A DNA stretch of 64,000 nt from Acidobacteriota bacterium (GCA_029781975.1 JAKOVQ010000016.1:62001-126000); one strand, 5' to 3'; positions 26,604 to 35,364 are shown, numbered from the stretch's first letter. The notes: generated from the letters alone by a model not told the origin. Numbers and translations: made by a program.

Positions 26604-26695
26604 CCCGAGCGCCCTGCTCGTCCCTCCCCGACCGAGAGCCGGGACGGGACCCCCGTCGGTCCGCTCCTCCGCTTGATTCCTGCGCTCGGGCTCCC

Positions 26696-26701
26696 TAGAT
26701 T
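26696..26701 (+). promoter_or_regulatory. -10-like TAGATT before hydrolase remnant
   Basis: TAGATT ends six bases before a GTG at 26708, the probable original start of the decayed hydrolase gene. The promoter-like sequence survives although the frame downstream is broken. Confidence 0.35.
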
Positions 26702-26707
26702 CCCTCC

Positions 26708-27459
26708 GTGCGCTCCGGTCGGCCTCCGCGGGCTCCTCGCGCGTTTACGCGCCGGACCGACGCGGAGCCCGCGCGCTCGAGCCGGCCGCCGCTCGGGAGG
26801 TGCGGATCGGGGACCCCGCCTGGATGGGCTTCTTCTCGTGTCTCGCCCGCTGGCACACCGTGCTGGCCTGCGACAAGCAGGGGTGCGGACTCTCCGGGCG
26901 CGACAGGACCGGCTTCGGCCGGGAGCGCGACGTCGAGGACGCCTGGACGGTTGTGAGCCAGCTCTCACCCGAGCGCCTCTCGATCTTCGGAACGTCGCCG
27001 GGAGGTCCGGTCGACGTCGCCGACGCGGCCGCGCGCCCGGAGCAGGTGGAGAGGCTCGTCCTCTACGACAGCCGCGGGCGCGGCGCCGACGTCTCCCGCG
27101 ACGGCGGGACCTCGTTCGTCGCGCTCGGCCGGGCGAGGGGCCTCGGCTCGCGGACGATGGTGACGCTTTTCCGGCCGGCCAGCCTCGACGACCCGACCGC
27201 GCTCGGGGTCGTCCTGAAGGGGGAGCGGGCCGCCGCGACGCGCGACATGGCGAGCCGGCTGCTCGAGGGGGACGGCCACGTCCCGTGGCTCGGAGACGTC
27301 GAGGGCGTCCTCCGCCCGGTCGCCGAGCTCCTCGGCGACGACGTGACCGGGGGCGCCCGTCCTTTCGAAGCCCAGGCCAGGAGCCGTCCGGCCGCAGCCG
27401 CAGCGCCCGGGTGGGCCGAGGTCCGGGAGCGGACGCGATTCATCCAGAGCACGCGCTGA
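26708..27459 (+). pseudogene. Decayed alpha/beta-hydrolase
   Basis: The recognisable part is in the frame from GTG 26800. DPAWMGFFSCLARWHTVLACDKQGCGLSG corresponds to the strand-loop region before the nucleophile elbow, and FGTSPGGP is a degenerate elbow with Ser retained. GDGHVPWLGDVEGVLRPVAELLGD is the C-terminal His region seen in alpha/beta-hydrolases linked to LuxR or cyclase regulators. From memory of that family, about 50 residues between MASRLLE and GDGHVPW, including the acidic catalytic residue, are missing. The N-terminal region is out of frame relative to the GTG at 26708 that has a promoter-like TAGATT. I read this as a pseudogene with an N-terminal frame disruption and an internal deletion; a short functional protein from 26800 cannot be excluded. 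Confidence 0.5.
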
Positions 27460-27508
27460 GGCGGCCGCCCCGTCCCGGCGCCGGGAAGATGGGAAAGGGG
27501 GAAGGGAC

Positions 27509-28084
27509 GTGAGCGAACCAGTTGACATCGCCGGTCAGGGGAAGCTCTCGATCGCCGCCGACGCGAAGGCCCCGCTGCTCGTCGTCTTCGGCGGCATCGA
27601 CGTCGAAGGGGTCCACAGCGGGGTCTACATGTGGAAGTACATGGACCCGGTCAAGGACCGGTACCACGTCTTCGTGGCGCGCAGCAACACGGTGAACGGC
27701 GCCCAGGCCTACCGCGCGCTGACGGGCATGGTGAAGGAGAAGGGCCTCACCCCGTCCAGCCAGGTCCTCTACCTCTTCTCGGGCGGCTACAGACCCGGGA
27801 TGGACCTCCTGCCCGGCGAGGGGGCCGGGCTCTTCTCCGCGATCTACCTCGTCGACATCTGGATGGGGGTGACCCAGAAGTCGGGCTCCGTGGTCCCGGA
27901 CTTCTACAAGAAGCTCGTGGACGCCAACGCGTCGAAGATCACCTACGTCTACACCGCGTTCGGGGCCAACAACGACGCCGCGAGGGACTACATCGCGGGC
28001 AAGGCGAAGGCGATCCCGGTCAAGGGCTCGGGGATGTCGGCCCACATGAGCACGAACACGGTGGCCGTCGGGACCCTCCCGTAG
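27509..28084 (+). CDS. Protein of unknown function (191 residues)
   Basis: GTG start after a purine-rich AAAGGGGGAAGGGA. Soluble alpha/beta pattern with no signal peptide: PLLVVFGGIDVEG opens as a strand-loop, KDRYHVFVARS is a second strand, and SQVLYLFSGGYRPGMDLLPG resembles a strand plus Gly-rich turn. ITYVYTAFGANND and SAHMSTNT close it. The alternation recalls alpha/beta-hydrolase or Rossmann-like folds, but no GxSxG, Walker or dinucleotide motif is intact. I do not recognise the family. It is flanked by a hydrolase remnant and an MFS transporter; a hairpin separates it from the latter. Confidence 0.7.
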   Translation: MSEPVDIAGQGKLSIAADAKAPLLVVFGGIDVEGVHSGVYMWKYMDPVKDRYHVFVARSNTVNGAQAYRALTGMVKEKGLTPSSQVLYLFSGGYRPGMDLLPGEGAGLFSAIYLVDIWMGVTQKSGSVVPDFYKKLVDANASKITYVYTAFGANNDAARDYIAGKAKAIPVKGSGMSAHMSTNTVAVGTLP

Positions 28085-28113
28085 GGGCGGCCGTCGTCGC
28101 GGGCACCCGAAGG

Positions 28114-28136
28114 TCCCCGGGTCCCCTCCCCGGGGA
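28114..28136 (+). terminator. Hairpin between orphan gene and MFS gene
   Basis: TCCCCGGG (28114-28121) pairs with CCCGGGGA (28129-28136) around a seven-base loop. No T-run follows; the next base begins the -35-like element of the MFS promoter. Possible terminator of the upstream gene. Confidence 0.4.
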
Positions 28137-28165
28137 TCGACAAGCCGCGCCCGCGCATCGAGAAT
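28137..28165 (+). promoter_or_regulatory. Promoter of the MFS gene
   Basis: TCGACA (28137-28142) and GAGAAT (28160-28165) are 17 bases apart. GAGAAT keeps the key A and T of a -10 box and ends eight bases before ATG 28174, so the transcript should be leaderless or nearly so. Confidence 0.5.
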
Positions 28166-28173
28166 GCCTCCCC

Positions 28174-29409
28174 ATGTCGGCGCCCGAGAAGCACCCGCTG
28201 TCGCAGGTCCTCAGCCTGACCGTCTTCGTGGCGGCCCTCGGGTACTTCGTCGACATGTTCGACCTGCTCCTCTTCCCCATCGTCCGGCAGCCGAGCCTGA
28301 CGGACCTCGGCGTCCCGCAGGGGGACGCGCAGGTCTCCGCCACGTTCTTCCTGCTCAACTCCCAGATGGTGGGGATGCTGCTGGGCGGGATCTTCTGGGG
28401 CGTCCTCGGCGACAAGAAGGGGCGCCTGTCGACGCTCTTCGGGAGCATCGCGCTCTACTCCGTGGCGAACATCGCCAACGCCTTCGTCCACGGGATCCCG
28501 TCCTACGCCGCCTGGCGCTTCCTGGCGGGGCTGGGCCTGGCGGGCGAGCTGGGCGCCGCGGTGACGCTGGTGAGCGAGATCCTCCCCCGGAATCTCCGGG
28601 CGTACGGCACCGCCATCGTCGCGGGGGTGGGGATCTTCGGGACGGTGACCGCGAGCCTCGTCGGCAAGTACTTCCCCTGGCGGACCGCCTACCTCGTCGG
28701 GGGAGGGCTGGGCCTCGTCCTCCTGGTCACCCGCTTCAGCCTCCGCGAGAGCGCGATGTTCCGGGACCTCGGCCACCAGGCCGGCGTGACGCGCGGAGAC
28801 TTCCTGAGCCTCTTCACCAGCGGCGAGCGCTTCCTCCGCTACCTCCGCTGCATCCTCATCGGCCTGCCGACCTGGTTCGTGGTGGCGATCCTCATCACCT
28901 CCGCGCCCGAGTTCGCCCCGAAGGTCGGCGTGACGGGACCCGTGGCGGCCGGGACCGCCGTGGCCTTCTGCTACAGCGGGATCACGCTGGGGAGCTTCGG
29001 CTCCGGCATCCTCAGCCAGGTCTGGGGGAGCCGGAAGAAGGTCGTCCTCGTCTTCATCCTCGGGACGCTCGCCGGCGTCGCCACCTACCTCACCGTCCGA
29101 GGGATGTCCCCGGCCGCCTTCTACGTGCTGACGGGGTTCCTGGGCCTGATGGCGGGCTACTGGGCCGTCTTCGTCACCATCGCCGCGGAGCAGTTCGGCA
29201 CGAACCTGAGGGCCACGGTGGCCACCACGGTCCCGAACTTCGTGAGGGGGGCCGTCCCGCTGATCACGGGCGGCTTCTCCCTGCTCCGGGAGCCGCTGGG
29301 CTACGTCGGCAGCGCCTGGACCGTGGGCCTCGTCTGCATCTCCCTCGCGCTGGTCTCCCTCTGGGGGATGGCCGAGACGGCGGGGCGCGACCTGGACTTC
29401 CTGGAGTGA
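28174..29409 (+). CDS. MFS transporter
   Basis: 411 residues with about twelve hydrophobic helices. The loop-2 motif GDKKGRLSTLFGS (a G-D-K-K-G-R variant of the MFS signature) and RFLAGLGLAGELGAAVTLVSE in helix 4/5 place it in the major facilitator superfamily, resembling the metabolite:H+ symporter branch (AEC/sialate-like). Acidic FVDMFDLLLFP in helix 1 fits proton coupling. Substrate cannot be told. It is monocistronic by layout: promoter-like elements upstream and a hairpin after the stop. Confidence 0.88.
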   Translation: MSAPEKHPLSQVLSLTVFVAALGYFVDMFDLLLFPIVRQPSLTDLGVPQGDAQVSATFFLLNSQMVGMLLGGIFWGVLGDKKGRLSTLFGSIALYSVANIANAFVHGIPSYAAWRFLAGLGLAGELGAAVTLVSEILPRNLRAYGTAIVAGVGIFGTVTASLVGKYFPWRTAYLVGGGLGLVLLVTRFSLRESAMFRDLGHQAGVTRGDFLSLFTSGERFLRYLRCILIGLPTWFVVAILITSAPEFAPKVGVTGPVAAGTAVAFCYSGITLGSFGSGILSQVWGSRKKVVLVFILGTLAGVATYLTVRGMSPAAFYVLTGFLGLMAGYWAVFVTIAAEQFGTNLRATVATTVPNFVRGAVPLITGGFSLLREPLGYVGSAWTVGLVCISLALVSLWGMAETAGRDLDFLE

Positions 29410-29432
29410 CGCCGGGCGGGTCGTGCCCGGCG
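29410..29432. terminator. Hairpin between convergent genes
   Basis: CGCCGGGC (29410-29417) pairs perfectly with GCCCGGCG (29425-29432) around a seven-base loop, starting at the base after the MFS stop codon. With no T-run its efficiency is uncertain; it could serve both converging transcripts. Confidence 0.45.
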
Positions 29433-29475
29433 CTGCCGGCCCGTTCCGGCTCACGCGGAGCGGCGGGCGAGACTC

Positions 29476-30051
29476 CTAGCCGCCCGCTTTCGATCCGCGC
29501 TCCTCGAAGAGGACCGACGCGCCCGTGACGGTCAGGTCGAAGTCGAGGTGCCGGACGGCGCCCGGGGCGCCGGCGGCGATCGAGGAGAAGACCTGGCGCG
29601 CGATCCGTTCGGCCTCGCGCCGCCCGTAGGAGCCGCCGGGAGCGGAGGTCCCTTCCTGCCGCGGCTCGTCCGGCAGCTCGACGCCGGCCTCGGTCCGCAG
29701 GCGGGCGCGTCGAAAGGCGTCCGGCAGCGGCGGGTCCGAGGGGACCAGAAAGCGGCCGTTCAGCTCCCCCGTCTGCCCCGGCACGAGGGGTCCGAAGGGG
29801 GTGACGGTCTCCTGGGTCGCGGAGAAGCAGCGGATGGCGATCCGGGCCTCGAGGATCCAGCTCAGCCGGCCCGCCGCGCCCTTCGCGTGCTCGGCGAAGC
29901 GAACCGGGTAGCCCGCCGCCCCGTCGGCGGCCACGTCCACGGCGGTCGGACACGCCGTGCAGAGGTAGAGGCGCGCGCCGGGCTCTCCGTCGATCCGCGC
30001 GCCGCACGCGGGGCAGACGAGGGCGAGGAGGCGGGGCTCCGGCGCCGTCAT
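29476..30051 (-). CDS. Zinc-ribbon protein, third member of a paralogous trio
   Basis: 191 residues. ATG 30051 overlaps the upstream stop as ATGA. The N-terminus has two CxxC pairs (CPACGARIDGEPGARLYLCTAC, residues ~13-34) predicted to bind zinc. The middle part repeats the pattern of its two upstream paralogues: a GYPVRFAEHAKG strand followed by LSWILEARIAIRCFSATQ. A C-terminal ~100 residues of beta/alpha pattern contains LDFDLTVTGASVLFEERG. Unlike the other two it has no membrane helix, so it may be the soluble subunit of a complex. Function unknown. Confidence 0.7.
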   Translation of the reverse strand: MTAPEPRLLALVCPACGARIDGEPGARLYLCTACPTAVDVAADGAAGYPVRFAEHAKGAAGRLSWILEARIAIRCFSATQETVTPFGPLVPGQTGELNGRFLVPSDPPLPDAFRRARLRTEAGVELPDEPRQEGTSAPGGSYGRREAERIARQVFSSIAAGAPGAVRHLDFDLTVTGASVLFEERGSKAGG

Positions 30052-31139
30052 ACGGGCCTCGGACGGAGGCGCGGGTCGGCCTCCACCTCCGCGCGCTCGG
30101 CGGCCACCTGCTGGTCGTGGTCGTCTTCCAGGTCGAACAGCGCGGCGCCCCGGTGGACGCAGTACCCCTCCTCGACCTCGGCCCCGTAGCGGAGGGCCCG
30201 GTATCCCGCCAGCGCGCTCTTCACGCCGAGGAATCCGATTCCGAGCGCGAGGGCTCCGCCCAGGCCGATCGTGAAGAGGAACCCCTGCAGGTCGTCCGAC
30301 GATTCGGCCGCCAGCCGGAAGGCCAGGAGCACCGTCCACGCCGCGGCGATGAGGAGCCACGCCCCGAGCGGGGTGAGCGCCGCGAAGAAGAGGGCGCGGG
30401 AGAGGTCGCTCCCCGGCGCCCTCCCGTAGGCGACCGCGCCGTCCCGGGCGTCGAGGACGACGGCGTACTCCCTCCCCGCGACCTGGTAGGGGACGCGCCA
30501 GACGGGGTAGCGGACGATCGTCCTCCGCTCGCCGAGAAGGTCGAGGCGCTCCCCGGTCACCGTGTCGAGCTCCTCCCGGACGCGAGCCTTCTCGACCCAG
30601 GCCCCGCGCGCGGCCTCCTCGAGCGCGTCGACGCTCTCGGTGATCGGGACCACCTCTCCCCCGGCCGCCGCCTTCCCCTCGTACCAGGCCCCCGTCGGGA
30701 CGCCCCCGAGGGGCGGGAGCCGGGTGACCCCCACCTCGCCGGTCGCGAAGAGGGGGAAGGTCTCGTCGTGGGGGGTCAGGACGTGACGCTCCTCGTCCGA
30801 CATGGTCTCCTTGCCGTCGCGGTCCTTTGCCTTCTTCGTGCCGAAGATCCAGCCGACGAGGTCGCCTTCGATCCGGGCGAACGGGAGATAGAGGAGCTGC
30901 GGGGCGCCGAGCGTGGCCGCCTGCGCGAGGAACGCGCGCTTGCGCCGCCCCCGGAGGAAGGCCCGGGCCGACCGCGTGGCTTCCGCCGCGCCGAGGACGG
31001 GGAGGACGAGACGTTCGGGCGTGCCGGCGGGCACCAGGTGGAGCAGCGTCCTGCACGAAGGGCAGGTCCCCGTACGCGCGCCGGTCGGCGCCGCGTCGTT
31101 CGCCCCGCACTGGGGACAGCTGAGGGCCTGCGTTCCCAT
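30048..31139 (-). CDS. Zinc-ribbon membrane protein, second member of trio
   Basis: 363 residues. It overlaps both neighbours (TGATG at its start, ATGA at its end). The N-terminal zinc ribbon is CPQCGANDAAPTGARTGTCPSC. A soluble middle domain includes LLYLPFARIEGDLVGWIFG and RYPVWRVPYQVAGREYAVVLDARDG. It ends with two transmembrane helices (FFAALTPLGAWLLIAAAWTVLL; FLFTIGLGGALALGIGFLG) and a charged cytoplasmic tail. The LPF/YPVW plus strand pattern recurs in the other two trio proteins. No enzymatic motif recognised. Confidence 0.7.
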   Translation of the reverse strand: MGTQALSCPQCGANDAAPTGARTGTCPSCRTLLHLVPAGTPERLVLPVLGAAEATRSARAFLRGRRKRAFLAQAATLGAPQLLYLPFARIEGDLVGWIFGTKKAKDRDGKETMSDEERHVLTPHDETFPLFATGEVGVTRLPPLGGVPTGAWYEGKAAAGGEVVPITESVDALEEAARGAWVEKARVREELDTVTGERLDLLGERRTIVRYPVWRVPYQVAGREYAVVLDARDGAVAYGRAPGSDLSRALFFAALTPLGAWLLIAAAWTVLLAFRLAAESSDDLQGFLFTIGLGGALALGIGFLGVKSALAGYRALRYGAEVEEGYCVHRGAALFDLEDDHDQQVAAERAEVEADPRLRPRPV

Positions 31140-31903
31140 CAGAAGAGCTTCGCCACGAGCCAGGCGACCGCTGCGCTCAGGGGGAGGATGGCCGCGTAGG
31201 CGATCAGGGTCGCCGCGGCGGGCGCGGGCTGTCCCGTCGCGACGCCGGTGAACGAGAAGCCGGGGAGCACGTAGGCGAGGAGGGTCGCGACCGCGAGGAG
31301 GTTGAAGGGCCACTCGGCCTTCTTCGGGAACGGGCCCGGCCGGACCTCGCCGCGCGCGGCGTCGACCGCCGCGGTGTACGCCATGCCGCGGAAGGAGTAG
31401 GTGAAGCGGTAGAAGGGGACGTGGACGAGGGCCAGCTCCAGGACCTCCTCACCCTCCAGCTCCGCCCGGAACGCGGCCGCGGACACGGTCGGCTGCGGGA
31501 AGTCGGACGCGCCGGGGAAGGGGTGCGTGTCTCCCGTCAGCCGGATCATCGAGGCGGGCGGGATCAGCCGTCGCCTCGCCTCGAGCACGGCCGCGTCGTC
31601 GGCCCGGCGCTCGTGGGTCCGCTCCCCGCCCTTTCCGCGGGTCCGTGCGAACCAGACCGGGAGCCACTCGAGCCGCGGCGTTCCGATCGCGGCGTCCGGG
31701 AGGCCGACGACCGGCTCGCTGCCGCTCATCCAGCGGAGCAGGGACCGGAGCGCCGCCGCGGGGTCGAGCGACGGGCGGACGGCGTAGCGCGCCATGACGG
31801 CGCCCTCCTCCACGAGGAGGGGCGAGCGGCAGTAGGGACAGGAAGCCCACGTGCTCCCGAGGGTCCGGGAGACCTCGCCGCCGCAGACAGGGCATTTCTC
31901 CAT
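31139..31903 (-). CDS. Zinc-ribbon membrane protein, first member of trio
   Basis: 254 residues. It starts 12 bases after the lipocalin stop and shares TGATG with the next gene. The zinc ribbon CPVCGGEVSRTLGSTWASCPYC occupies residues 4-25. A middle domain with RLEWLPVWFARTRG and LALVHVPFYRFTYSFRGMAYTAAVDA corresponds to the LPF-type repeats of the second member. It ends in two membrane helices (FNLLAVATLLAYVLPGF; TLIAYAAILPLSAAVAWLVAKLF). Together with the next two genes it forms a tightly coupled unit whose products probably assemble at the membrane. Function unknown. Confidence 0.7.
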   Translation of the reverse strand: MEKCPVCGGEVSRTLGSTWASCPYCRSPLLVEEGAVMARYAVRPSLDPAAALRSLLRWMSGSEPVVGLPDAAIGTPRLEWLPVWFARTRGKGGERTHERRADDAAVLEARRRLIPPASMIRLTGDTHPFPGASDFPQPTVSAAAFRAELEGEEVLELALVHVPFYRFTYSFRGMAYTAAVDAARGEVRPGPFPKKAEWPFNLLAVATLLAYVLPGFSFTGVATGQPAPAAATLIAYAAILPLSAAVAWLVAKLF

Positions 31904-31915
31904 CGGGCGGGAATC

Positions 31916-32461
31916 TTACGCAGGCGACGGCGCCTGGAGGGTGCGGACGAGGCGCGACGTCTCGTAGCGCTTGGCGTCGAGGCGCGCGACGATGCCCTGG
32001 TAGGTCGCCTCGTCCATCGTCGGGGTGCGGCTCAGGATCCAGAGGGAGTCGCGGCCCGGGTGGCCGACGACCGCGTACGAGTAGTCCGCCGAAAGGTCGA
32101 TGATCCAGTAGTCCCCCCAGAACGGGCGGAAGAAGCTCACCTCGAGCTTCGCGTTCGTCGTCCGGTCGACCACGCGGGCGCGCCCGAGCGCCGTCTTCTC
32201 CGGCCCGTCGAGCGAGCCCTGGCGGCAGCGGTTGAGGACGTCGACGTCCCCGTTCTCGCGGAGCGTGTAGGTCGCCGTCGTCGCGGTGCAGCCGCGCTGG
32301 AAGCTCTGCGGGAAGCTGGAGATCTCGTACCAGGTCCCGGCGTAGCGCGAGAGGTCGACGCGCGCGACCGTCTCGAGCGGGGGGAGGCCCAGCCGCTGCG
32401 TCGTGGTGGGCGCGCAGCCCATCGTCAGGAGCGACCAGAGGATGCCGGCGAGGCGCTTCAC
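31916..32461 (-). CDS. blc: Outer-membrane lipoprotein lipocalin
   Basis: 181 residues from GTG 32461. The N-terminus is a lipoprotein signal peptide with lipobox LTMGC (Cys at ~16). The lipocalin core follows: the first GxW block YAGTWYEISSFPQSFQRGC, the second strand NGDVDVLNRC, then YWIIDLSADYSYAVVGHPGRDSLWILSRTP, characteristic of bacterial Blc. Blc-type proteins bind fatty acids or lysophospholipids at the outer membrane. It lies 12 bases upstream of the zinc-ribbon trio, on the same strand, and probably leads that operon. Confidence 0.9.
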   Translation of the reverse strand: MKRLAGILWSLLTMGCAPTTTQRLGLPPLETVARVDLSRYAGTWYEISSFPQSFQRGCTATTATYTLRENGDVDVLNRCRQGSLDGPEKTALGRARVVDRTTNAKLEVSFFRPFWGDYWIIDLSADYSYAVVGHPGRDSLWILSRTPTMDEATYQGIVARLDAKRYETSRLVRTLQAPSPA

Positions 32462-32559
32462 CGGCCCGATGCTCCCACACGTCCGGGACCGCGCCTCTCC
32501 CCGGGCGGTCGGGACGTCGGGCGGGCGGGGTCTCCGGCGCCAGCGGTCCGGGCGGGGGG

Positions 32560-32600
32560 CCGGCGTAGACTCCGCCGCGATAATCCGGACCAGGGGCGGC
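32560..32600 (+). repeat. Kinase leader repeat, copy 1
   Basis: A block beginning CCGGCGTAGACTCCGCCGCGA (21 bases, 32560-32580) is identical to 35365-35385; similarity continues through ATCCGGA and GGGGCGGCCC. TAGACT and TAATCC within it are -10-like. Both copies precede near-identical kinase 5' ends. Confidence 0.7.
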
Positions 32601-32620
32601 CCCCCCCGGGAGGAGAAGCG

Positions 32621-35275
32621 ATGGCTCTCGCACCCGGGAGCAGGCTCGGACCGTACGAGGTGCTCTCGCCGATCGGCGCGGGAGGGATGGGCGAGGTCTA
32701 CCGGGCCAGGGACGATCGCCTCGGGAGGACCGTCGCGATCAAGGTGCTGTCGTCTCGCCGCTCCGCGTCGCCCGAGGCCCGCGAGCGCTTCCTGCGCGAG
32801 GCGCGGACGGTCTCGCAGCTCTCCCACCCGCACATCTGCGCCCTCCACGACGTCGGCCGCGAGGGTGACACCGACTTCCTCGTCATGGAGTACCTCGAGG
32901 GCGAGACGCTCGCGGACCGGCTCGAGAAGGGTCCGCTCCCCGCCGGGCTGGTGCTGTCCCTCGGCGCCGAGATCGCCGCGGCGCTCGACCACGCCCACCG
33001 ACACGGGCTCGTTCACCGCGACGTCAAGCCGGGCAACGTCATGCTGACGAAGTCGGGGGTCAAGCTGCTCGACTTCGGCCTGGCCCGGGCCCTCGCCCCG
33101 GCCGGCTCCGCGATCGGGCTGACCGACCTGTCGACGGCCGACCGGCCGCTCACCGGCGACGGCGCCGTCCTCGGAACGTTGCCGTACATGGCGCCGGAGC
33201 AGCTCGAGGGGAAGGCGACGGACGCGCGAACGGACGTCTTCGCCCTGGGCGCGGTCCTCTACGAGATGGCGACGGGCCGGCGGCCCTTCCCGTCGGCCAG
33301 CCAGACGTCCCTGATCTCCGCCATCCTGAGGGACGACCCGCCGGCGATCTCCTCCGTCCGGCCCGAGTCGCCTCCGGCCCTGGACCGCGTCGTCGGGGCC
33401 TGCCTGGCCAAGGACCCCGACGACCGCTGGCAGAGCGCCGCGGACCTGGCGCGGGAGCTGCGGTGGATCGCCGACGGCCCGACCTCCGGCGGGCAGGCTC
33501 CCGCGGCCGCACCCCGGAAACGGCGCGAGCTCCTCGCGTGGGGAGTGGCCGCGACGGCGATCCTCGCGGCCGCGCTCGCCGCCCTCCTGCCGCGCCACGC
33601 TCCGCCGAGACCGGGACCGCTGCGGTTCAAGATCCTGGCGCCGCCCGGCCAGAGCTTCTTCCCCATCGCGCTGCTCTCCCCGGACGCGTCACGCCTTCTC
33701 GTCCTCCTCCGGGACGACGGAGGGAAGAACGTCCTCGCGGTGAGACCCCTCGACAGCCTCGAGGTCCGCCTGCTGCCGGGCACCGGCGACGCCCGCGGAG
33801 GCTTCTGGTCGCCGGACGGACGCGAGGTGGCCTTCTTCGCGGAGGGAAAGCTCAAGCGGATGAGCTCGGACGGCGGCCCCGCGCAGACCCTCTGCGAGAG
33901 CGGCGCCGCTGTGTGGGGTGCGTGGAGCCGCGAAGGGACGATCCTCTTCGAGAAGGAGTTCGGCGGCCCCCTCTTCGCGGTTCCGGCGGCGGGAGGAGCG
34001 CCGCGGCAGCTCTACGCCCCCGGCGCGGCGGGGGAGGACGTCCACCAGAACCAGCCGTGCTTCCTCCCGGACGGGCGGCATTTCGTCTTCCTCGCGAGCA
34101 ACGCCGACTTCACGAGGAAGCGGATCGTCCTCGGCTCGCTCGACTCGAGCGAGGTCCGCCCGCTCTTCCCCTCGGACTCCTCTGCCGTCTACGCCGAGCC
34201 CGGGTACCTGCTCTTCGCGCGGGACGACGCCGTCCTCGCGTGGAGGTTCGATCCCCACGGCCTCCGGCTCGTCGGCGAGCCGGTCCCGGCGTTCTCGGGC
34301 GTCCACTGGGAGAGGGCCGACAACTACCTCTCGCTCTCGGCGGCCGGCAACCGCGTCGCGTACGGCTCCTGGGCGCTGCGGCGCCGGCTCGCCTGGGTCG
34401 ACCGGAAGGGACGCGAGCTGGGCAGCCTCGGCGAGGTCGGAGGGTACACCGACGTCCGGATCTCGCCGGACGGCCGAAGGGTGGCGGTCGCCCTCCGCGA
34501 CCCGTCCCACAACCACAACGAGGACATCTGGGTCCTCGACGTCTCGCGCGGGACCGCCGTGCGGGTCACCGCCTCGCCGATGGACGACTTCAACCCGGCG
34601 TGGTTCCCGGACGGCGACCGGATCGCCTACGTCTCCGACCACTTCGGCTTCTACAACCTCTTCGAGCGGCCGGCGGGCGGCGGCCCCGAGAAGGTCCTGG
34701 TCCGGTCGGAGGAGGACAAGACGGTCCCGACCGTCCTCGCCGACGGCCGGCACATCCTGGTCGGCGTCCAGGCGTCCGGCGTCTTCTCCCGGGAGATCGT
34801 CGACGTCGCCGACCCGAGGCGACCCCTTCGCCTGGGCACCGGCTCCGGGTTCTCCGAGGAGCATCCCTCGATCTCCGCCGACGGCCGCTGGTCCGCCTTC
34901 GATTCGATCGAGTCGGGTCAGAGGGAGGTCTACCTGCAGCCGGTCCCCGACGGCCCGAGGCGGCAGGTCTCGATCGGCGGGGGACAGATGCCCGTCTGGA
35001 GACGAGACGGCCGCGAGCTCTTCTACGCGGCCCGGGACGGGACGCTGATGTCGGTCGCCCTCGGTCCGCAGGGAGGCGGGCTGGAGCTCGGCGAGCCGCA
35101 GCCGCTCTTTCCCCTCCAGCTCGACCTGAGCGGCGAGCTGCCGTGGACCCGGCTGCCGTACGACGTCACCCCGGACGGGCAGCGGTTCCTGGTGATCCGT
35201 CGGGCGCGCGGCGTCGAGCCGGACGGCGTCGTCGTCGTCACCGACTGGACCGGGGCGCTCGCGGGCGGACGGTGA
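32621..35275 (+). CDS. Ser/Thr protein kinase with TolB/PD40-like propeller
   Basis: 884 residues with GGGAGGAG eight bases before the ATG. The kinase (~10-275) has IGAGGMGEVYRARD, VAIKVL, HRDVKPGN, DFGLARA and MAPEQLEGKATDARTDVF, so it should be active. A membrane helix (LLAWGVAATAILAAALAALL) lies near residue 305-325. The external ~550 residues form a propeller with SPDASRLLVLL, SPDGREVAFFAEG, ISPDGRRVAVA, WFPDGDRIAYV and ISADGRWSAFDS repeats. The first ~85 coding bases are almost identical to those of the next kinase gene, but the remainder diverges strongly and the output domains differ. Confidence 0.93.
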   Translation: MALAPGSRLGPYEVLSPIGAGGMGEVYRARDDRLGRTVAIKVLSSRRSASPEARERFLREARTVSQLSHPHICALHDVGREGDTDFLVMEYLEGETLADRLEKGPLPAGLVLSLGAEIAAALDHAHRHGLVHRDVKPGNVMLTKSGVKLLDFGLARALAPAGSAIGLTDLSTADRPLTGDGAVLGTLPYMAPEQLEGKATDARTDVFALGAVLYEMATGRRPFPSASQTSLISAILRDDPPAISSVRPESPPALDRVVGACLAKDPDDRWQSAADLARELRWIADGPTSGGQAPAAAPRKRRELLAWGVAATAILAAALAALLPRHAPPRPGPLRFKILAPPGQSFFPIALLSPDASRLLVLLRDDGGKNVLAVRPLDSLEVRLLPGTGDARGGFWSPDGREVAFFAEGKLKRMSSDGGPAQTLCESGAAVWGAWSREGTILFEKEFGGPLFAVPAAGGAPRQLYAPGAAGEDVHQNQPCFLPDGRHFVFLASNADFTRKRIVLGSLDSSEVRPLFPSDSSAVYAEPGYLLFARDDAVLAWRFDPHGLRLVGEPVPAFSGVHWERADNYLSLSAAGNRVAYGSWALRRRLAWVDRKGRELGSLGEVGGYTDVRISPDGRRVAVALRDPSHNHNEDIWVLDVSRGTAVRVTASPMDDFNPAWFPDGDRIAYVSDHFGFYNLFERPAGGGPEKVLVRSEEDKTVPTVLADGRHILVGVQASGVFSREIVDVADPRRPLRLGTGSGFSEEHPSISADGRWSAFDSIESGQREVYLQPVPDGPRRQVSIGGGQMPVWRRDGRELFYAARDGTLMSVALGPQGGGLELGEPQPLFPLQLDLSGELPWTRLPYDVTPDGQRFLVIRRARGVEPDGVVVVTDWTGALAGGR

Positions 35276-35364
35276 CTCCCCGGACCGGCCCCTCCGGGGT
35301 CCCGTCTCCGCCCGTGGCGCGCCTTCTCCGCGTTCGACGTCGTCCCCCAGGAGACGTAACCGGC

